NCBI GenBank assembly: GCA_046349435.1
Contig: JAXMCI010000003.1
Coordinates: 186,001-250,000, forward strand
Direction of reading: 5' to 3'
Length of the DNA stretch: 64,000 bases
Source of the DNA: JAXMCI01 sp046349435
GTDB taxonomy: Bacteria > Pseudomonadota > Alphaproteobacteria > Dongiales > Dongiaceae
Every line of letters begins with the position of its first letter. Position 1 is the stretch's first letter. Of the stretch, positions 35,748 through 43,224 are shown piece after piece. The notes under the pieces are model-generated. The model did no database searches. It had not been told where the DNA came from and worked only from the letters and a program-made list of their open reading frames with translations. The position numbers and the translations under genes are program-made.

Positions 35748-36530
35748 TCAGTTCCGCTTGCACTTCTCGCGCAGCTCGGCGATCGCCGCCGCCACCGCGT
35801 TGTGCAGCACCCAGACGTCGCCGGAATAGCAGACGAAGTCGAAGCCGGCGCGGTTGATCTCGACGCCGGTCTCGACGTTGGGCACCAGCCGGCCGAGCGC
35901 CTTGCCGTGCTTGCGGCAGGCCTGCGTCACCTTGGCGATCGCCTTGGTGAACTTGGGATTGTCGAACTCGCCGGGAATGCCGAGCGAGACCGAGAGGTCG
36001 AAATGCCCGACCCACAGGCAGTCGACGCCGGGCACGGCGGCGATGGCGTCGGCGTTCTTCACGCCCTCGGCGGTCTCGATCTGGGCGAAGAAGGTGGTGC
36101 GCCGGTTGGCCGCCTCGAACTTCTCCTTGACCGCGCCCGGGCGGTAGCGGTCATGGGCGATCTGCAGGGCGACGCCGCGGCCGCCCTCGGGGTGGTACTT
36201 GATGGCGTTGACGATCCCCTTGGCCTCCTCGGCCGAGCCCACCATCGGCAGCATGACGCCCTCGGCGCCCATGTCGCAGGCGCGCGCGATGTGGTGGTAG
36301 TCCTTGGACGGGCAGCGCACGATGGCCGGCAGGTCGGCCGCCTCGAGATAGCGCAGCACGCTCTTCACCGTCTCGAAGCCGAAGCCGCTATGCTCCATGT
36401 CGAGCAGCACGAAGTCGCAGCCCGCCGACTTCAGGATGTGGCCGATGCCCGGCGTGGCGAACTCGACGATGAAGTGCCCGAACTTCGGGCTGCGTTTCGC
36501 GGCAAGCTCCTTGAGCCCCGGCTGCGTCAT
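35748..36530 (-). CDS. HpcH/HpaI family aldolase (2-keto-3-deoxy-acid type)
   Basis: 260 aa, the standard length. The barrel carries 'GCDFVLLDMEHSGFGFETVK', 'EGVMLPMVGSAEEAKGIVNA' and 'QIETAEGVKNADAIAAVPG', the last with the metal-binding Glu; the second metal ligand is Asp in 'GHFDLSVSLGIPG'. By family it performs retro-aldol cleavage of a 2-keto-3-deoxy sugar acid to pyruvate plus an aldehyde. It lies 23 bp upstream of the dehydrogenase gene, in the same operon. Confidence 0.9.
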   Translation of the reverse strand: MTQPGLKELAAKRSPKFGHFIVEFATPGIGHILKSAGCDFVLLDMEHSGFGFETVKSVLRYLEAADLPAIVRCPSKDYHHIARACDMGAEGVMLPMVGSAEEAKGIVNAIKYHPEGGRGVALQIAHDRYRPGAVKEKFEAANRRTTFFAQIETAEGVKNADAIAAVPGVDCLWVGHFDLSVSLGIPGEFDNPKFTKAIAKVTQACRKHGKALGRLVPNVETGVEINRAGFDFVCYSGDVWVLHNAVAAAIAELREKCKRN

Positions 36531-36587
36531 GGCGGTTCCTCCCCGGTGGTTCGCGGGGCCGGGCGTGCCGCCCGGCCCGGTTCGGCC

Positions 36588-36902
36588 TCAGTCCTCCGAG
36601 CCGGCATAGAGCAGCCGGCTGCGGATGACCGTGCGGTCGGCGACGAGCGGTGCGCTCGCCTTGTCGAAGACGGCGAAATGCGGCGTCTTCAGGTGGGCGG
36701 CGAAGGCCGCCTCGTCGTCGTAGATCTCGTAGAGCAGGATCTGGTCGGTGCTGCCCTCGGCCACGAACACGTCGAAGCGCCGGCAGCCCGGCTCGTCGCG
36801 CACCGAGAGGCGCGCATTCTCGACGATCAGCTCGCGGAAGCGGTCGAAGCAGCCGGGCTTGAGGCGGAAATCGACAGAGATGATGAAGCCGCTCATGGGC
36901 AT
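36588..36902 (-). CDS. ABM-fold (antibiotic biosynthesis monooxygenase-like) small protein
   Basis: 104 aa; dimeric ferredoxin-like ABM/YgiN fold: 'FIISVDFRLKPGCFDRFREL', 'EPGCRRFDVFVAEGSTDQIL' and 'LYEIYDDEAAFAAHLKTPHF'. In sugar operons such proteins often act as mutarotase-like or accessory enzymes rather than monooxygenases; the role here is unknown. First gene of the long minus-strand operon. Start may be 36,902 or 36,896 (MPMSG versus MSG); AGGCGGG lies just upstream. Confidence 0.8.
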   Translation of the reverse strand: MPMSGFIISVDFRLKPGCFDRFRELIVENARLSVRDEPGCRRFDVFVAEGSTDQILLYEIYDDEAAFAAHLKTPHFAVFDKASAPLVADRTVIRSRLLYAGSED

Positions 36903-36999
36903 CGACCCGCCTGCATCGTTTCAGGGATGAGTTGCGCCGATCGGACCGGCGCGGCGGCGCCGCGGCATCGAAACTTTTCCCTTCCTCCCGGCGGGCGGT

Positions 37000-37030
37000 A
37001 GGATACCGTCAGCCCGCGCCGCAGTGTCAA
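37000..37030 (-). promoter_or_regulatory. Sigma-70-like promoter for the sugar-acid operon
   Basis: On the minus strand a perfect -35, TTGACA (37,030-37,025), is followed 19 bp later by TATCCT (37,005-37,000). It points into the ABM gene, about 90 bp ahead of its start. It is the only such match in the 165-bp divergent gap. No operator palindrome was recognised, and no regulator gene is adjacent. Confidence 0.5.
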
Positions 37031-37067
37031 GCGCCCTCGCTCCGGCGCGTCGCCCGGTGGCGTCGAA

Positions 37068-38546
37068 ATGGGGGATGAGCCGGGGATGTCGATGAGCGAG
37101 GCGGTGCCGGGGGGAGGGTTCCGCACATGGCGCGCCGCCGACACTGGCGCGGGCGGGCGGTCGCCCATCGAGGCGCTGCTGTTCTGGTCGCTGCTGCTGC
37201 TGGTCGGGCTGATGCCGCTGCCCTTCGGCAGCAACCGGGCCTGGTCGTGGAGCCTGGCCGGGACGGTCGTCGGGCTGCTGCTGCTGCTGCACGCGCTGTG
37301 GGCGGCGGCCAGCCGCGGCCGGGTGCTGCGGGTGCCGGCCGGGCGCATCGCCATCCCGCTGCTGATCGCGGCGCCCGCCATCCTCTGGGCGGCGGCCCAG
37401 ATCGTGCCGCTGCCGCCCTCGCTCGCCCCGGACCTGGCGGCGCCGGTCTGGAGCGCGGCCGGCGCGGCGCTCGGCGTCGAGCTGGTGCCGCGGATCAGCA
37501 GCGATCCGGCGGCGACCGTCACCTCGCTGATGCGGCTGGCCACCGACCTCGGCATCTTCGCCCTCGCCGTGATGCTGCTCCGCTCGCGGCGCCGGGCTCG
37601 CACCGCGCTCTCCTGGCTGGCGGGGGCTGCCGCCCTCTATGCTCTCTACGGCCTCGTCGCCTTCGTCGCCACGCCGGACCGGCTGCTCTGGTTCCCCCGC
37701 TGGGCCTATTTCGGCGACCTCACCGCGACCTTCGTCAACCGCAACTCGTTCGCGACCTTCGCCGGCCTCGGCCTGCTGGCCAACCTGACCCTGCTGGCGC
37801 AGCGGCTCGACGAGGCGGCGGACGGCGCCAGCCTGCGCGGCCGCTTCGCCGCGATGCTCGGGGCGGCGCCGTCGATCATGCTGCGCCCGGGACTGTCGGT
37901 GCTGCTGCTGGCGAGCGCCATCGTGCTCAGCCACTCGCGGGGCGGCTTCCTCAGCGCCGGGGTCGGCACCGCGGCGCTGCTCGGGCTGCTGCTGCTGGCG
38001 CGCCGCATCAACATGGCGACCAAGCTGCTGCTCGGCCTCGCCGCGGTCGCCATCGTCGTCGTCACCGTCCTGGTTAGCGGCGGACGCACCCTGGAGCGTC
38101 TCGGCGAGACGCAGCTCGAGGAGGAGCGGGCGCGCGTCTACGCGGTGGTGCTGAGGGGGATCGCCGAGCGGCCCTGGGCCGGCCATGGCTACGGCGCCTT
38201 CGACCTCGCCTCACGGGCCTATCACGACGGCAGCGTGCTGAGCGACTACGAGCGGGCGCACGACGATTATCTCGAGGCCGCCTTCGAGCTCGGCATCCCG
38301 GCGGCCGCCTGCCTGGTGGCGGCGATCGCCTATGTCGCCATCTGCTGCGCGGCGGGGGCCCGCCGGCGGCGGCGCGACATGGTCTATCCGGCGCTGGGTG
38401 CGGCCGCGGCGGCGCTCGTCGCCTGCCACGCGGTGGTCGATTTCAGCCTGCAGATCCCGGCGGTCGCCGCCTGGTTCGCGACCCTGCTGGCGCTCGGCTA
38501 CGCGCAGTCCTGGCGCAGCGAGGACGGCATCGCGCCCGCCGCCTGA
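37068..38546 (+). CDS. O-antigen ligase/Wzy-family membrane protein
   Basis: 492 aa with about 11 membrane helices (for example 'LLFWSLLLLVGLMPLPFGSN'). The Wzy_C region is clear: 'ATFVNRNSFATFAGLGLLAN', 'IVLSHSRGGFLSAGVG' with the conserved Arg, and a periplasmic loop with 'GHGYGAFDLASRAYHDG' and 'AHDDYLEAAFELGIP'. The end carries 'VVDFSLQIPAVAAWFATLLA'. It is a polymerase or ligase of surface polysaccharide in the inner membrane. Start could be 37,068 or the later ATGs at 37,086/37,092. A second, unrelated polymerase-like protein is at 45,106. Confidence 0.85.
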   Translation: MGDEPGMSMSEAVPGGGFRTWRAADTGAGGRSPIEALLFWSLLLLVGLMPLPFGSNRAWSWSLAGTVVGLLLLLHALWAAASRGRVLRVPAGRIAIPLLIAAPAILWAAAQIVPLPPSLAPDLAAPVWSAAGAALGVELVPRISSDPAATVTSLMRLATDLGIFALAVMLLRSRRRARTALSWLAGAAALYALYGLVAFVATPDRLLWFPRWAYFGDLTATFVNRNSFATFAGLGLLANLTLLAQRLDEAADGASLRGRFAAMLGAAPSIMLRPGLSVLLLASAIVLSHSRGGFLSAGVGTAALLGLLLLARRINMATKLLLGLAAVAIVVVTVLVSGGRTLERLGETQLEEERARVYAVVLRGIAERPWAGHGYGAFDLASRAYHDGSVLSDYERAHDDYLEAAFELGIPAAACLVAAIAYVAICCAAGARRRRRDMVYPALGAAAAALVACHAVVDFSLQIPAVAAWFATLLALGYAQSWRSEDGIAPAA

Positions 38547-38549
38547 GCC

Positions 38550-39143
38550 TCAGCCCTGCGGCACGCGATAGCCGCGCTCGTAGAAGCTGCGGGCCAGCAT
38601 GGTCTGGCGCAGCAGCCGGGCGCGGTCGGCGGCATCGAGCAGGGCCAGGCGCTGCGCCCCGAAGCGGGCGCGCCATTCGGCGAGCCGCGGCTCCGCCGGA
38701 GCGGTGTCGATCGACAGCCGCCACGCGGCGAGGGGGGCCGCCGGATCGGGGTCGAGCTGCGCGATCGTCTCGGCGAGGCGCGCCCAGGCGAAGCTGTTGG
38801 CCGGCTGCGCGGCCAGCCCGCGGCGCAGCGCCGTCGCGGTCTCCTGCAGCAGGCGCTGGCGATCGGCGCTGCCGGACGGGGCGGCGAGCGCCAGCCGCAG
38901 CAGCCCGGTGGCCATGTCGGTGTCGTAGCGCGGGCTGGGGACGAAGCGCCGCGCCGCGGCGCTGGCCGCCACGAGGGATGCGAGATCGGCCGGGCTGGCC
39001 CGCTGTCCTTCGGCGAGCGCCTCGACGGTGGGGTCCGACGGCAGGCGGGTCGCCGCGGCGAGCAGGCTCGGCACGGCGGTGGCCAGCAGGCAGGCCGCCA
39101 GCCCGGCGAAGATGGTGCAGGAAGCGATGGCGCGCCGGCGCAC
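38550..39143 (-). CDS. Membrane-anchored TPR-like protein of the polysaccharide locus
   Basis: 197 aa. A GTG start at 39,143 with GAGGCGG upstream, 11 bp after the wzc stop, suggests co-translation. An N-terminal membrane anchor, 'SCTIFAGLAACLLATAVPSL', is followed by about 150 residues of helical, tetratricopeptide-like sequence ('TALRRGLAAQPANSFAWARL', 'RLLRQTMLARSFYERGYRVP'). Small proteins of this type sit after Wzc in many exopolysaccharide loci; function unknown, probably assembly scaffolding at the periplasmic face. Confidence 0.65.
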   Translation of the reverse strand: MRRRAIASCTIFAGLAACLLATAVPSLLAAATRLPSDPTVEALAEGQRASPADLASLVAASAAARRFVPSPRYDTDMATGLLRLALAAPSGSADRQRLLQETATALRRGLAAQPANSFAWARLAETIAQLDPDPAAPLAAWRLSIDTAPAEPRLAEWRARFGAQRLALLDAADRARLLRQTMLARSFYERGYRVPQG

Positions 39144-39154
39144 GGGGGACCGCC

Positions 39155-41389
39155 TCAGCCGGAGCGTCCGACCGGCGCGTAGTAGCCCGAGTCCATGCCG
39201 TAGGCGTAGGCCTCGTGGCGGCGCAGCCGGGCCCGGGTCAGCACCGCGCCGAGCAGCACCGCGCCGGCCCGCCGGAGCTGCTGCAGCCCGGCCAGCGCGA
39301 CCTCGCGCGGCGTGCTTTCCCAGCGGATCACGAACAGCGTGCCGTCGGCCTGGGTGGCGAGCAGGGCCGCGTCGGAGACGAAGGTGACCGGCGGCGAGTC
39401 GATGATCACCATGTCGCAGCTGGCCCGCAGCTCGCGCAGCAGGCTCGACATGGCCGGGCCGCCGAGCAGCTCCTGCGGCTGCGCCGCGCCGGCCCGGGCG
39501 GGCAGGATCCACAGGCCGCTGGCCGGATCGGTGACCAGCGCGTCGTTGAGCGCGGCGCCGCCGCCCAGCACGTCCTCCAGGCCGCGGCCGACCGTCAGGC
39601 CGAGCATGCGCCCGATCGCCGGGCGCCGCATGTCGGCGTCGACCAGCACGGTGCGCTGGCCGGCGCGGGCGAAGCTGAGGGCCAGCGACAGCGCCAGGGT
39701 GCTCTTGCCCTCGCCCGCCGTGCCGGAGGTGACGAGCACGACCTTGGGCGGGGTGGCGGCGGCGAACCGCACGCCGGCCCGCACCGCCTGCACCGCCTCG
39801 CCATAGGCCGAGGTCGGCTGGCGCAGCAGCAGCTCATGTGGCTTGGGGCCGCTCTCGGCCACCGCCGGCAGGACCCGCAGCACCGGCAGCCCGGCCCGCT
39901 GCTCGACCTCCTCGGGCAGCCGGAAGCCGTTCTGCAGCTGCTCGAGCAGGAAGGCGAGCCCGATGCCGAGCAGGGTGGAGATGGCCAGCGCCCCGGCGAC
40001 CATCAGCCCGATGCGCGGGAAGGTCGGACGGACCGGCAGCTGGGCCGGCGCGATGACCCGGGCGTCCGGCTCCTCGTAGGCGTTCTGGCCGGCCGTTTCC
40101 TTGGCACGAACCAGGAAGGTGGCAAGCAGCGCGCGGTCGGCGTCGGCCTCCTGCTGCAGCTCGGAGAGTCGGGTGCGGGCCCGCGATTCCTCGGCGGTCT
40201 CGGCGCGCTGGGTGACGATCATGGTGCGGATGCTGGCGACCTGCCGCGTCGCGGCGGCGAGCTCGCTCTCGCGGGCGGCGACGACCCGCTGCAGCTCCTC
40301 GAACAGCGCCGCCTCGGTGGCCGCCAGGGCGGCGGCGACGGAGGCCTGCTGATCGCGGCTGCCGGCCTGTCCCAGCTCCGCCTTGCGCTGCTGCAGGTCC
40401 TGCTGCCGGGCCCGCAGCCGCTGCACGGGGCCGGACAGCAGCGCCGCGGGCGAGCGCTCCAGGGTGCCCGCGGCCTGCATCGTCTTGAGCTCGGCCACCT
40501 CGGCCGTCAGGCGCGCCTGGTCGACCTCGGCCTGCACCAGGCGGCTCGCCAGCTCGTCGAGCTGGCGGGCGGCCAGGCTCGGGCCGGTGGTGTCCTCGAG
40601 GTTGGCCTTGAGCCGGAAGTCCTGCACGGCGAGCTCGGATTCCCGGAGCTTGTCGCGCAGCTCGGCGAGGCGATCGGTCAGCCAGCTATTGGCCCGCTTG
40701 GTGGTCTCCAGCTTGGTCTGGAGCTGGTCGTCGAGATACTGCTGGACCACGGCGTTGGCGATGCGGGCGGCCTTGGCCGGATCGCGCGAGTGGAACGACA
40801 CGGCGATGCTGTACGAGCGCGCGTCGTTGGTCACCTCGAGCTGCTTGAGGAAGGCGTCGATGATGCGGGCGCGCTGGATCTCGGCGCGCTGCTCGGCGCT
40901 CGGCTGCGGCCGGTCGCCGAGCACGGCCCGGCGCCACTCCGGCGGCAGGAACTGCAGCGGGTTGAGCTGAGCCAGCAGCCCCGGCTTGCCGGACGGGGCG
41001 AGCTCCGGATCGTCATCGAGATGCTGGGCGGCGATGACGCGCGCGGCCAGGGCCGGCGAGCGCAGCACGTCGATCTCCGACTTGATCACGCTGGGATCGA
41101 GCGGCAGGCCGGCCACCACCGAGACGACGTTGACGACGTTCGGGTTGCGGACGTTGATGCCGACCACCGCCGTGGCGGTGTAGGAGGGCGTCAGCTGCAG
41201 CGCCAGCAGCAGGGTGCCGAGCGTGACCAGCGCGACCGTGGCCACGATGATCGTCTTGCGGCGACGAATCACCGCCAGGGCCTGCCGCAGCTCCTGCTCG
41301 CCGCCGCGCAGCCACGAGCGCCACAGCTCCTCGCTGCCTTCCGGCGGGCTCTGCAGGGCGCGCTCGGCCTTCGCTGTATCGATGATCAT
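39155..41389 (-). CDS. Wzc-type polysaccharide co-polymerase / tyrosine autokinase
   Basis: 744 aa. An N-terminal Wzz domain has a first membrane helix at about 45-68 ('TIIVATVALVTLGTLLLALQ'). Long periplasmic coiled coil runs to about 430, then a second helix ('RIGLMVAGALAISTLLGIGL'). The cytoplasmic BY-kinase domain has Walker A 'SGTAGEGKSTLALSLAL' at about 552, Walker A' 'TVLVDADMRRP' and Walker B 'CDMVIIDSPPV'. The C-terminus carries clustered tyrosines ('HEAYAYGMDSGYYAP') for autophosphorylation. It sets chain length and couples polymerisation to export. The matching outer-membrane channel (Wza) is not in the window. Confidence 0.93.
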   Translation of the reverse strand: MIIDTAKAERALQSPPEGSEELWRSWLRGGEQELRQALAVIRRRKTIIVATVALVTLGTLLLALQLTPSYTATAVVGINVRNPNVVNVVSVVAGLPLDPSVIKSEIDVLRSPALAARVIAAQHLDDDPELAPSGKPGLLAQLNPLQFLPPEWRRAVLGDRPQPSAEQRAEIQRARIIDAFLKQLEVTNDARSYSIAVSFHSRDPAKAARIANAVVQQYLDDQLQTKLETTKRANSWLTDRLAELRDKLRESELAVQDFRLKANLEDTTGPSLAARQLDELASRLVQAEVDQARLTAEVAELKTMQAAGTLERSPAALLSGPVQRLRARQQDLQQRKAELGQAGSRDQQASVAAALAATEAALFEELQRVVAARESELAAATRQVASIRTMIVTQRAETAEESRARTRLSELQQEADADRALLATFLVRAKETAGQNAYEEPDARVIAPAQLPVRPTFPRIGLMVAGALAISTLLGIGLAFLLEQLQNGFRLPEEVEQRAGLPVLRVLPAVAESGPKPHELLLRQPTSAYGEAVQAVRAGVRFAAATPPKVVLVTSGTAGEGKSTLALSLALSFARAGQRTVLVDADMRRPAIGRMLGLTVGRGLEDVLGGGAALNDALVTDPASGLWILPARAGAAQPQELLGGPAMSSLLRELRASCDMVIIDSPPVTFVSDAALLATQADGTLFVIRWESTPREVALAGLQQLRRAGAVLLGAVLTRARLRRHEAYAYGMDSGYYAPVGRSG

Positions 41390-41484
41390 GCTCTGCCGGG
41401 CGCCGCTTCTCGTGGAGCCCGGCGCGCGATCGCCTCGCGCCTGGGCGGATTGAGCTTAGCCTATCCGCCCAGGTTGAAGAACGG

Positions 41485-41509
41485 GTTAATGCCCCGGCGG
41501 GCGATTAAC
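41485..41509. promoter_or_regulatory. Palindrome upstream of wzc (possible operator)
   Basis: GTTAAT (41,485-41,490) and ATTAAC (41,504-41,509) are exact inverted arms 13 bp apart. They lie in the 130-bp gap between wzc and the small secreted-protein gene, both minus-strand. The AT-rich arms in a GC-rich setting resemble a binding site for a dimeric regulator. No regulator is identified. Confidence 0.35.
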
Positions 41510-41519
41510 GGCGAGGCCG

Positions 41520-41936
41520 TCAGTTCGGGCTGGCCCGGCGGCCGCTCGAATTCTCGGTCGGCGGATCGACGTAGCGGTTGTTCGTGACCTCGGTGCCGGC
41601 GGCCGGAGCGATCAGCTCCGACAGGTTGCAGGCCGGATCGTCCGATGCCTTCGTCCCGGCGCTGGACTCGGCGCCCTGCAGCCGCTTCGCGCAGTCCTCG
41701 ATCAGCATCTGCAGCAGCTGCGCCGCCTTGGGGGTGTCCGGGTAGGACTCGATGTAGCGACGCAGCGCGGCCGGCGTGCCGGCAGACACCGCCGTCGCAT
41801 AGGCGCTGCGCTCGCTGGCGCCGACGTTCGTGTTCGGCTGGCGGTCGGCATGGGCCGGGACCGCTGCAAGCAGCACGGCTGCCGTGCCGACCGACAACAG
41901 GGCCGACCGCACCGTGGAAACGGGGAAGCTGAACAT
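41520..41936 (-). CDS. Small secreted protein, 138 aa, upstream of wzc
   Basis: The signal peptide is 'MFSFPVSTVRSALLSVGTAA' plus 'VLLAAVPAHA', cleaved before DRQPN. The mature part is helical for about 60 residues ('TPAALRRYIESYPDTPKAAQ' resembles a TPR/YbgF-like helix pair), includes two Cys ('IEDCAKRL', 'DPACNLSEL'), and ends in a polar tail. GGAG precedes the ATG by about 10 bases. Probably periplasmic; the two Cys may form a disulfide. It may read from the same promoter as wzc. Function unknown. Confidence 0.65.
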   Translation of the reverse strand: MFSFPVSTVRSALLSVGTAAVLLAAVPAHADRQPNTNVGASERSAYATAVSAGTPAALRRYIESYPDTPKAAQLLQMLIEDCAKRLQGAESSAGTKASDDPACNLSELIAPAAGTEVTNNRYVDPPTENSSGRRASPN

Positions 41937-42414
41937 CTGACCCACACTCCAGTTACGGCTTGGTGATCCGGAATTACCGGGCGAGCCGCCGGACGCCTGA
42001 TGCAATGGCCGCGCCAGATGCGCCGGTATCGGTTCTTCGGTCGCAACCCCGCGGAATCGACCGGTTTCCATCCGGCCGGCCGGCGATCCCTCCCTCGAAG
42101 CCGGATCGGCGGATTGCGACGGCTCGCTCTTTGCTTCGCAATCTGCGAGGCCGAACCGGCCTTCGAGAAACATTATCATCGGGCGACATTGGAGGTCGCC
42201 CTTCTTCAGCCAATATTCACGGCCAAGTCTACCTGCGTCAAGGGCGACGACAAGCCCGCCGGCCTCCGATGGCCGGCGGACCCGAGGCTTGTTCCAAAAG
42301 GTATAGTGATCTCAATTGGTTGTGATCCGTCTCGCGGGGCACTTGCGGGCCGGCGGAAAATTACTCATCGTCGGCGATACGTCGTCGATAATAAATCTTC
42401 GTGTGCGGGGCATC
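41937..42414. other. Long divergent intergenic region before the initiating transferase
   Basis: 478 bp, noticeably more AT-rich than its surroundings. It contains a 9-bp hairpin, CCGCCGGCC/GGCCGGCGG (42,256-42,279), without a T-run. Possible -10 hexamers are TATAGT (42,302) and TAATAA (near 42,389), but no well-spaced -35 is convincing. It could carry promoters for both the secreted-protein/wzc operon and the sugar transferase, and a long 5' leader. No ORF with recognisable motifs. Confidence 0.5.
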
Positions 42415-43203
42415 ATGGGAAAGCCGGTTGGCGGGGCGGCACTGCCGCGCAGCAGGAGAACGTCCCCGGCGACCGCATCGCCCGGCCGGGGCCCGGCGAT
42501 CCGGACCTCGTCGCGGATCCGGCTGCGCCGGTTCCGGCTCGAATCGCCGCTCGGTGCGACCCGGGCCGCCGCGCGCGTTCCCGACCCGGCACTCCGGGTG
42601 AAGCGGATCCTGGAGCTGGTCATCGCGGCCCTGCTCGGGCTGCTGGCCCTGCCGATCCTGGCGCTGGCGATGGTCGGCATCTGGCTGATCGACCCCGGGC
42701 CGGTGCTCTACGCCCAGTCGCGCCGCGGGCTGCACGGCCGGCCGTTCCGGGTCTGGAAGCTGCGCTCGATGTATCGCGACAGCGCGGCCCGGCTCGAGCG
42801 GCACCTGGCGGACGACCCGGCGGCCCGCGCCGAGTGGGCGCGCCGCTTCAAGCTGAGCCGGGATCCGCGCGTGCTGCCCTGGATCGGCGGTGCGCTGCGC
42901 CGTTCCAGCATCGACGAGCTGCCGCAGCTCTGGAACATCCTGCGCGGCGAGATGGCGCTGGTCGGGCCGCGGCCGCTGCCCGACTACCATCTCAGCGCCT
43001 GCGGCGGCAGCTTCCTGCGGCTGCGCCAGTCGGTCCGTCCCGGCCTCACCGGGCTGTGGCAGACCCGGGCCCGGGAGAGCGCCGACCTGCCGACGCTGCG
43101 CCGGCTCGACGGCTACTACGTGCGCAACTGGAGCCTGCGGCTCGACCTCGGCATCCTGCTATGGACGGTGCGCGCCGTCGTCATCGGCAAGGGCGCGCGC
43201 TGA
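42415..43203 (+). CDS. Undecaprenyl-phosphate sugar-1-phosphate transferase (WbaP/ExoY type)
   Basis: About 262 aa. A basic N-terminus is followed by one membrane helix ('LELVIAALLGLLALPILALA') and the bacterial sugar transferase domain: 'FRVWKLRSMYRDS', 'SIDELPQLWNILRGEMALVG' followed by 'PRPLP', and 'QSVRPGLTGLWQTRARES'. This is the initiating enzyme that loads the first sugar on undecaprenyl phosphate at the inner membrane. The ATG at 42,415 is the likeliest start; an upstream in-frame GTG near 42,316 gives an odd extension. Confidence 0.88.
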   Translation: MGKPVGGAALPRSRRTSPATASPGRGPAIRTSSRIRLRRFRLESPLGATRAAARVPDPALRVKRILELVIAALLGLLALPILALAMVGIWLIDPGPVLYAQSRRGLHGRPFRVWKLRSMYRDSAARLERHLADDPAARAEWARRFKLSRDPRVLPWIGGALRRSSIDELPQLWNILRGEMALVGPRPLPDYHLSACGGSFLRLRQSVRPGLTGLWQTRARESADLPTLRRLDGYYVRNWSLRLDLGILLWTVRAVVIGKGAR

Positions 43204-43224
43204 GCCGTCGGCGCAGCGCGCGGC

